The notes under the pieces are model-generated. The model saw only the letters and a program-made list of their open reading frames with translations, had not been told where the DNA came from and ran no database searches. A stretch of DNA of 64,000 nucleotides from Sipunculus nudus (Eukaryota > Annelida > Sipuncula > Golfingiida > Sipunculidae): contig CM049308.1 in NCBI GenBank assembly GCA_026874595.1, forward strand, positions 47,997,327 through 48,061,326, in the 5' to 3' direction. Position numbers and translations under genes: made by a program. Of the stretch, positions 56,400 through 64,000 are shown one piece after another (position 1 is the first letter of the stretch; each line of letters starts with the position of its first letter).

Positions 56400-57590
56400 G
56401 TAAAAGATCAACTCAGCAGAGAGAGTGGTACATAAACAGGCCGATAATGTCAAGCTTGTTTAGATAGAAGAGGTACACGTATCGGAAAAAGTGTTCTACT
56501 TATTTACGCATACTAATGTTTGCAAGGAGTAATTATGTGCAATTCATCAGCTGTCGTTACAGTAACTGTCAGTGAAAAACTGGTGGATATAGCAGTTGTA
56601 ATTAATCAGCAATGTCAAAATAAATAAAATTAGCTGATGGCCCGGCCAGAGATACATGTCTGAAGCTACGCTTCCTTTTTATGCAGTCGCGGCAGCTTTG
56701 CACTATGTGATGATTATTACCAGATTACAAAGGTTGCTGTACGAGTCTGCGACGTATGATAGTCACAACTCCTCACATCAGTGACCAAGTATCACCACAC
56801 TGCGCAGAATCGGACCCACCAAAGTACGACCCTGCTTGTAGGGGACGAATGAGGTAACACAAATAGCAGATATAACGCTTCAACATGCCACTTCGGATGT
56901 CAGTCACATAAGCACACACTGAGAGAGAGGTTCACTGTAAAATAAAAAAAAATAAGATACTTCATCTAAAAACTCTCACAACTACATCTAAAGTAAAAAT
57001 AAAATGTATGTCAATAAGACTCTGGCACAGCAGATAACTAATCCTCACCATATTGTCTGAACGCCTAAAGTAAAATCAAGTTGACTTGCATGTCTGTATA
57101 CTGTTTAGAATAATAAAATGAACCAGGTTGACTGTGACTAGTTATAGCATTTAAATAATGCATGAAATAGCGCTACAATTGGAAATATACTCATTAATTA
57201 AAACATATCTTCAAATGGCAGTACGGGAATGATTTGATAAAACAGAGCATATATGATCACATGGTTTTGCCGAAGCCTTCAGGATAACTTTAGTCAGTGT
57301 AACATATGCACCAAAAACTAATTTACATTTACATGACGCTGCTAAAGCACTGATCGACCACTACAAGTTTCTTTGTCCACACTGTTTACCGTTTGTTCCA
57401 GCACTGAAAAAAATGCACTTGTGAAAAAAATTACATATCCCAGGCCCTCCCATGTTGCCCTACTGTCCAAAAAAAAGGAACAAGGAACCAGGTCACAATA
57501 TTACCCCACCCTGACTACAGCAGGCGGGTGATCAAATCTTCTCCATAAATATACACGCACTGTAAGTCTGTTACAGACCGGCCCCTCAAA
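56400..57590. other. Upstream region of SnoaL-like gene
   Basis: It may include the promoter and a non-coding exon. No clear core-promoter motif could be fixed. Confidence 0.35.
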
Positions 57591-59070
57591 TGTGAGCTAC
57601 ATTTGAAGAAAAATAAAACTTAGTAACATAAAAAAAATCGCCATGCTAAAAATATTTATAAAAATGTATACATATATTCTAGCAAACGAAATAATAGCAT
57701 TATTTGCCATATCATTAACTTGAATAAATATATTTTCAAACAATGCAGGAAAACAGGTTTTTAAGACAGACTGTTGATTATCCACAGCTGGTGGTATATA
57801 TAGCATGAACATAATGAGAATAACAGAACAGTTCTCTCCCAACAGAACCCAATGATAACTTATCATAATGTTCAACGTAGTCTTTAAGACTGTCTCTAGC
57901 AATTGTCACAATTTGTCCACAGGTCTCTTCAGTACAGTTGATTTTTAACTTCCATGCAGCGAACAAGGCCATCTTTCCTGGCAACGTATTTTGCACACGG
58001 ACCAAAGGCCATATAGGTTTCGCGGAGGTTAAACGAATGAATATTCACATTTCTCGTTATAACAAAATAATAAAAAAATGACATCGGGGGGACAGGTGTT
58101 AATGTGCTCCTCACTTTCACAGAGGCGGGGGACAAAATACCTTTTGTCCCTTTCACTTTTTAGTTAAATAAAACATGTATTCTTTCAAATTTTCAAGATA
58201 TAGCCATCAGTTATTTTCTAGTTATGTCATAATATTCCTCAATAATCTTTCAATTATACAGCTCATATTCAGAAAATATAGGATACTGTATGTGTCAATA
58301 GCCTCATTCACAATTGTAAATATTAGCCTATGTGTCTGAATATTTCATATATGGTGGGGGAGATATAATTAAAATTACGAATTGTCATGAGTGCATTTGA
58401 ACTCATAAATCTGACCATAGTGAATGTAGGACACGTGGCTATATTTATTTTCCCTATATAACATCTATAAAACACCTGAGGTTTGGACGTCTTTTAAATA
58501 ATTTTCAAAATAAATTCTGATATCAAACTTTTTTTACCTGGGAATTGGTTGTTTCTTCAGTCAAACTAGACCAAGAAAACGGGGACTTGTGTATCTCCTT
58601 TTTTAATAATCCTGGCCCGAATGCAGTGAAGCCCTAAATACCCCTCCAAGCAGTCAAAAACAAGCATTTGGACAACATGTCTTTGATTAGACACAGATTT
58701 AAAAAAAAATTGACCAATACTGTCAATTGGAGATTACGTATTGGAGATTATGCTTAACATACTTAAAAATCAAACAGTGGGGTATTTTTGGTGCTCCATC
58801 ACATGATGGCTAGAGCCAACCAGAGCAAGCTAGACCATTCACTGCTCTCCATCAGGGCTTGGTGACCCCAGGTCATGTAAACAAATAGGACCACGCGACC
58901 TGTACGGGTAAGCGGCCCGAGCTGTTGTGAACGACGAGAGATGTACACGAGTACATGTAGTAGTGAATGATTTTTGTCAGGAAGCTCTATGTGCTTTGTT
59001 GCACCTGCATAATCTCGAAGTTTCAAATTATGCATGATGCATATAGAGTATTATCTATAGCCGTAATTAT
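57591..59070. other. Intergenic stretch, nothing supported
   Basis: Minus-strand frames at 57597-58156 overlap in different frames without splice or domain support. Confidence 0.4.
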
Positions 59071-59071
59071 T

Positions 59072-59957
59072 GTATCCGCCAAAACAGAGTTTTGCGGATA
59101 CTGTTTTCAGTTGCACGCCGCCGCCGCCGCGTAGGATTCCGGAGAATTCCTCCGTAACCGCTGAACGGAATTTTACGAAACCCGGGTCACATGTGAACTG
59201 CTGCGCCCCGATTTTGTTTTGACCTCTGACCTTTCCTCTCTGCCCAGCGTCCATTTGTGCGTCTGTTTCCATACATAAACCCACATATCTCGGGAACCGT
59301 TTGACCGATCAGGGAAAAAATGTATGTACAAATGTAGCCCTTTGATAGCTTTATAATATACACTAAAAATGGTGGCGCCACCTGCAACCATGTTTGCACA
59401 GTGTCCACCTGTTCACTGCTTTGTGTTAAAATCACTCATATCTCTGCAGTGGTTTGATTAATTCACCTGAAATTCGGCATGCGTATACATCCTGGATAGC
59501 TTTCTTGATTTAATGACAGGTGTTGCCACCTACATTCTAGTTAATGCTTCAGACATCCCAGCTCATATCTCGGGAACCGTTCCAACGAATGGGCCAAAAT
59601 TTTGCATGTGTATAGATCTCACATAGCTCTTTATCATACACAAAACTGTTGGGGCCACCTGCAACCATTCTTGCACAGTGTCTGTCTGTTTGTCTGTCGT
59701 GGGATAAAATCACCTATATACATGTAGTGGTTCGACCTTGCCTAAAATTTTGCATATGTATACAACTTGGACAGCTTTCTGGATTTCTGGTAGGTGGCGC
59801 AACCTACATACACATTTCGGCTGCGGACATCCATGCTAATATGCAACACACCTCACTCTTTTTCCCCTTGCCACTCAATCCATGCCTCACTTCACCCGTA
59901 CCACTCTGATTTAGGCGGATACACGTAGTCGCTTGTCGACTACCCGTATTCTAGTTT
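59072..59957 (+). mobile_element. Family X repeat, copy 2
   Basis: GTATCCGCCAAAACAGAG at the left, GGCGGATACACGTAGTCGC near the right and CCGTATTCTAGTTT at the end. It contains tandem sub-units with CATATCTCGGGAACCGTT and GTGGCGCCACCTGCAACC. Aligns with 41139-41980. Confidence 0.7.
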
Positions 59958-60129
59958 ACTTTTATTTTCACATTTGTGCTCTATTTTTGTCAGATTGTAT
60001 TTCATTAAACCAAATTCTACTAGAAACTTTCAAGTGGTCAGAATTTGTATAATGGGTTTATCTACCAGTGTATTCATTGTCAACATTGTGTTATTATTAT
60101 CATTATAATTATTATTATATTTCATTTTT
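59958..60129. other. Short AT-rich spacer
   Basis: Nothing recognised. Confidence 0.4.
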
Positions 60130-61290
60130 ATCTCAGCTGACTGTAAGTCATCTGAACTATAGCGATCACCTTTTGTCCGTCGTCCGTCCGGCAGTATGTC
60201 CGTTAACAAGTCACAAATCGTAACCACTGGACCTGGAATCTTCTCTCTTTACATCCAGAGAGGTCCATGAAAAGTCTTCTTGGAAATCTGGAATTAGGTC
60301 TCTGTTATCCATATTCTTCAAGCTACGGGGCTCCGAACTACCCCCCAGAATAATGAAAAATCTGATACAAATGTAAAGTATCTGAACAACTAAGCACTGA
60401 TCACCATGATTCTTTGCATGGATATTAATCATGGAATGTTTCATCAGTTGCTGCAGACTGGTGGACCCACCTGTAATTTTTCGATTTTTTACAATTTTTT
60501 TCTCTATTTTGAGACTTTTAAAGATGCCGTCAACAGTTAACAGGGCACAAATCTTAAATGCTAGACCCCCCCCCCCCCCAAGAATAATGAAAAATTTGCT
60601 ACAAAAGCTCGAGTACCTAAACAACTTATGCATTGATCACCATGATTATTTGCATGGATATTGATCATGGGATGTTACATCAGTGTTTCCAGAATGGTGG
60701 CACCACTTGTATTTTTCGATTTTTTACAATTTTTTCTCTTTTTTTTTTAGACCTTCAAAGATTCCGTCATCTTTTAACAGGGCACAAATCTTAATGACTG
60801 GACTTAGAATCTTCTGCTCGACCTGCAGGGAGGCCCATGAAAAGTCTCCTTGGAAACCTGGAATTAGGTCTCCGATACCCAAAGCCTGTGAGCTATGGGG
60901 CTTTCAAGTACCCCCCCCCCCCCCCCCCCCGGGTAATAGAAAATTTGATACAAAAGCTCAAGTATCTGGATAACTAATGCATTGATCATCATGATGCTTT
61001 GCATGAATATTGATCATGGAGTGTTTCATAAGTGTCTGCAGACTGGTGGCGCCACCCCTCTCTATTTTTGAGACCTTAAAAGATTCCGTCATCTTTTAAC
61101 AGGGCACAAATCTGAATGACTGGACTTAGAATCTTCTGCTCGACCTGCAGGGAGGCCCATGAAAAGTCTCCTTGGAAACCTGGAATTAGGTCTCCGATAC
61201 CCAAAGCCTGAGAGCTATGGGGCTTCAAAGTACACCCCCCCCCCACCCCAGAGTAATAGAAAATTTGATACAAAAGCTCAAGTACCAAGA
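60130..61290 (+). mobile_element. Family Y repeat, long copy with internal units
   Basis: It starts ATCTCAGCTGACTGTAAGTC then AGCGATCACC and GTCCGTCGTCCGTCCG. Three to four internal direct units of about 250-310 bp follow. Each has GGAATTAGGTCTC, AGCTA-GGGGCT, a C-run, AATAATGAAAAAT-TG or a variant, and CATTGATCA-CATGAT. Confidence 0.75.
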
Positions 61291-62448
61291 ATGTTTTACA
61301 CAGTTTATTAAATTTCAGATTAAAAGGAAACAAAAAAATCACGTGATATTAAATAAATGAAAATTTAAATAAAAGTTTACTACAACAAATATCAAAAGCA
61401 TCCGTTATACATAAAAGGCGGTACATAAGTCGTCGACTTTATTTTCCCCCTCCCACACCCTCCCCCTTCGCTCTGGCAAAGCATTTACTGACCCCCGCCC
61501 GACCGCCCCCCCCCCCCCCCCCGCCCCCTCCTGCGGACTTTGCCTAGGCAACGGCCTGACAAACACACACATATATAATATAATATATATACAATGAAAA
61601 CATGTCTAACGGACACCTCAATAAGGCGGACAACTGGCTATAACGGACAAGATAGTTAAGTCACTTTAAAATTTCCTATATGTTATGTATAAGCAGAACC
61701 TTTGTAAGGCGGACACCTCACTACTGCGGACAACGGACAGCAGATTTCAACTCCAACCAACATTCTAAGAGTAAATGAACCCCGGGCAACATCAAAGACC
61801 ACCGGTACTGTTGCTGTTCCAGGGACTGGAACACAAAGGATTATGCAATCCCCAGTTGTGTCCGTGCTCATGTCACGGTGTGATATGCTCATAAGTCAAA
61901 CACAGCAAATATGAAGCGTTAAGCATCATGTCACTTTATCCCACGGTTGATTATTCAGGCGTTGCGAAGCTGCATATTTTTCGCCTGACCGCGGGGTCAA
62001 TTAATTGATTAAACGGCTACCGATTTCCCATGCGTCCTTGAACTCACCACGCAATATCTAACTGTAAAATTAGCCACTTTGTTGAAGCAGGCCGTTTGAT
62101 TTTAATTTATCGGTTTTGCTCAGTATATCTCAAACTGATCTGCTCAGTGTCAAACATCTGCTCGCTCCTTTTGTTTGTACCGTGCCGCCGTACACAAGCT
62201 CCTCGGGGTTCGTTTAATCTCGGGTGCCTTCAACATTAAAGCAAACAACCACCATCAAAGAAAGTTTATTTAAGGCTAAAGCTACATTCACCAATAACAA
62301 CGAATGTTCCCTGGTTCGTAGCAATTACAATCTTCGCATTATTAACGTCGTAATTATCTTTGAGATTATCGCATTTCGACAGCTGAACTAGGAGAGTTTT
62401 AGGCAATGCTGCCAGGTGGCACCACACGTACTCCTGGGTGGGAGCTAG
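61291..62448. other. Intergenic stretch before Gypsy LTR
   Basis: Includes C-runs at 61503-61522 and repeated AAGGCGGACA phrases (61624, 61705). No gene recognised. Confidence 0.4.
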
Positions 62449-62792
62449 TGTAACATAGTGTTATTTTCTGTAGTGAGAGTAGTCTGTGTACATGTACTGT
62501 ATGCAGGCTGTAAACAGGGATGCCTGGTCTGGTGACCGGCAGCCTGTGAGGTCAGCTGGTAGCCAGCAGAAAGCAAGCCAGTGACACATGGCCCCAGGGC
62601 AGCTTGTCAAGTGGCTGGCTGGGGACTGGTAGTCGGGTAGGGTAGGGCTAGATAGGATTTCAGTCAGTCAGTGTGTACGTGTACAGCTAGCAACATTAAA
62701 ACTACTGCTATACAACAACGGCATCTCTTCTATTTGTGTTCCTGGGTGTTTGTGGAATACTGAGTGATATTTCTCTGCAAGAAACTGTAACA
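62449..62792 (+). repeat. 5' LTR of a Gypsy-type retrotransposon
   Basis: It begins TGTAACATAGTG and ends TGTAACA (TG...CA), 344 bp, immediately before a tRNA-Leu-type primer site. The 3' LTR lies outside the window, so the limits rest on the terminal dinucleotides and primer position. Confidence 0.7.
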
Positions 62793-62793
62793 T

Positions 62794-62811
62794 TGGTGTC
62801 AGAAGTGGGAT
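62794..62811 (+). other. Primer-binding site, tRNA-Leu type
   Basis: TGGTGTCAGAAGTGGGAT is complementary, with one mismatch, to the 3' end of a leucine tRNA including CCA. It starts one base after the LTR. Confidence 0.8.
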
Positions 62812-62833
62812 TATATACAAATAAACATAAAAG

Positions 62834-63988
62834 ATGCCTTCCGAAAGCAGTGACAGCGAAGTAGAGTTCAAGGCACAAGGTGAAGTAAGTGTTACTGACT
62901 GTGAACATTCAATGCATGCTGGCCCAGTAGTGGACATTGGTGAGAGGCCCAGCTCTCCGCCTATTGTCAATGAACTAACACAAGCTCTTGGGCTTCTTCA
63001 ACAGCTTGATCGTAAACAAGATAAAGCATGGCAGCAGCAACAAGAAATTGCTAAGGACAACAGACAATCCCTAGAACAGGTGAAAATAACACTGAGGCGG
63101 CTCGAGATAGAATTAGGAGGAAGAATTGCCTGTCTGGAGAGAGAGAATCTTGAACTGAGACAGGGCCAGAAAAACCTCCTGTCTCGTGTAGTTATGTTAG
63201 AAGCAAAGTTGGGGGATGCAGTACCAACAATACACAACCAGACAACAGAACAATCCCCATATCCCTCTGCATTATCTGGTAACAATACAGAGGACAGCGT
63301 AATAGGAGATACACACAAGAGATCTCCGTCAGTGTCAATTGTTGAGATACCAGTGTCCAGGCCTATACAGCGACCTATTCAATTTGATGGTGTCGAAATA
63401 CCATGGGAGGCCTATCAGGCTCAGTTTGAAATAACAGCCGAAATGAACAAATGGTCACCACTGGAAAAGGCTTCATTCCTGGCAACAAGCCTTAAGGGAC
63501 CAGCACTTGCAGTACTAGGTAACCTACCAACTCAAGGACGGCAGGACTACGATACACTTGTCGGGGCTCTGTCAAACAGTTTTGGAAGCGGCCATCAAAG
63601 TGATTTTTCTAGAGCAAAACTGAAAACTCGAGTTAAAAGACGAGGCGAGACATTCCCAGAAATGGCAGAAGATATTGAACGTTTGACACGATTAGCCTAC
63701 CCAGAGGTACCACCAAGTGTGCAGGATGTCTTAGCTCGTGATCAGTTCATTGATGGCATCTTGGACGATGACACTAGGTTGCGAGTGAAACAGACGAGGC
63801 CGCCAAATTTGCAAAAAGCAGTTGAAATTGCACTGGAGCTTGAGTCGTTTATGCTAGCCAATCGCCAGCGGGTGAGGGCGATGACAGAATTGGAGCCAAC
63901 AGTGTGTCGGACTGTGTCCGGTGATAAACCTGGGCAACAGTTTGATAACAAACCTACTATAAGGTTCCAGGTAGTATCGCTGATTTGA
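62834..63988 (+). CDS. gag: Gypsy-type Gag polyprotein
   Basis: ATG at 62834, 42 bases past the LTR. Residues 55-135 form a coiled coil (QQLDRKQDKAWQQQQEIAKD, LEQVKITLRRLEIELGG). Residues 180-350 form a retrotransposon Gag/capsid-like domain with WEAYQAQFEI, FLATSLKGPALAVLG, FPEMAEDIERLTRLAYP and RDQFIDGI. Gag would assemble the particle that packages element RNA in the cytoplasm. The frame stops at 63986-63988, before any zinc knuckle. Either the knuckle and pol follow in another frame beyond the window or the copy is broken here. Confidence 0.88.
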   Translation: MPSESSDSEVEFKAQGEVSVTDCEHSMHAGPVVDIGERPSSPPIVNELTQALGLLQQLDRKQDKAWQQQQEIAKDNRQSLEQVKITLRRLEIELGGRIACLERENLELRQGQKNLLSRVVMLEAKLGDAVPTIHNQTTEQSPYPSALSGNNTEDSVIGDTHKRSPSVSIVEIPVSRPIQRPIQFDGVEIPWEAYQAQFEITAEMNKWSPLEKASFLATSLKGPALAVLGNLPTQGRQDYDTLVGALSNSFGSGHQSDFSRAKLKTRVKRRGETFPEMAEDIERLTRLAYPEVPPSVQDVLARDQFIDGILDDDTRLRVKQTRPPNLQKAVEIALELESFMLANRQRVRAMTELEPTVCRTVSGDKPGQQFDNKPTIRFQVVSLI

Positions 63989-64000
63989 TACATTCAGTGC

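Overview
This is AT-rich eukaryotic nuclear DNA, most likely from a bivalve mollusc or another lophotrochozoan. The reasons are split exons with GT/AG borders, no prokaryote-style gene packing, many tandem and dispersed repeats, Gypsy retroelements with tRNA primer sites, L1-like LINEs, tRNA-derived SINEs, and small inverted-repeat elements carrying poly-G/C tracts. The species call is inference; no rRNA or mitochondrial marker is present.

Host genes are sparse. The best is a four-exon minus-strand gene (56319 down to 42773) for a 125-residue NTF2-like protein of the SnoaL/DUF4440 type, with phase-compatible junctions and a poly(A) signal. A single-exon minus-strand ORF (3125 to 2421) encodes an unrecognised 234-residue Ser-rich protein with an internal repeat. 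Weaker candidates are a Cys-rich VWC-like last exon (20341-20519), a signal-peptide first exon (45080-45152) nested in an intron of the SnoaL-like gene, and a possible SnoaL-type last exon (33417-33565).

Layout. 1-3 kb: 47-bp minisatellite, (GA)n and the Ser-rich ORF. 4.8-8.2 kb: CRE/NRF1/RFX-like clusters and small DNA transposons. 8.4-14 kb: an L1-like LINE, complete at both ends but with a broken ORF, inserted in a 19-bp minisatellite with an 18-bp target duplication. 16.2-17.7 kb: sixteen 82-bp units abutting a tRNA-SINE. 18.3-20.6 kb: an internally deleted Gypsy element and the VWC-like exon. 20.6-30.4 kb: a zone bounded by inverted TTAA-flanked ends and holding KDZ-type transposon remnants (transposase plus Ulp1/C48-like protease), one of them a 2.1-kb element with long inverted repeats and a visible empty site, and nested CAG-ended elements. 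34.3-34.7 kb: a small LTR element (TRIM) whose LTRs carry tRNA-like A and B boxes. 37-39.4 kb: inverted-repeat elements and a decayed minus-strand LINE. 41-61 kb: two or more dispersed non-coding families around and inside the SnoaL-like gene, plus a roughly 146-bp satellite built on nuclear-receptor-like half-sites. 62.4-64 kb: the 5' LTR, primer site and gag of another Gypsy element that runs toward the window edge.

Most of the window is therefore a record of mobile elements. Host coding sequence that can be supported is well under 2 kb.
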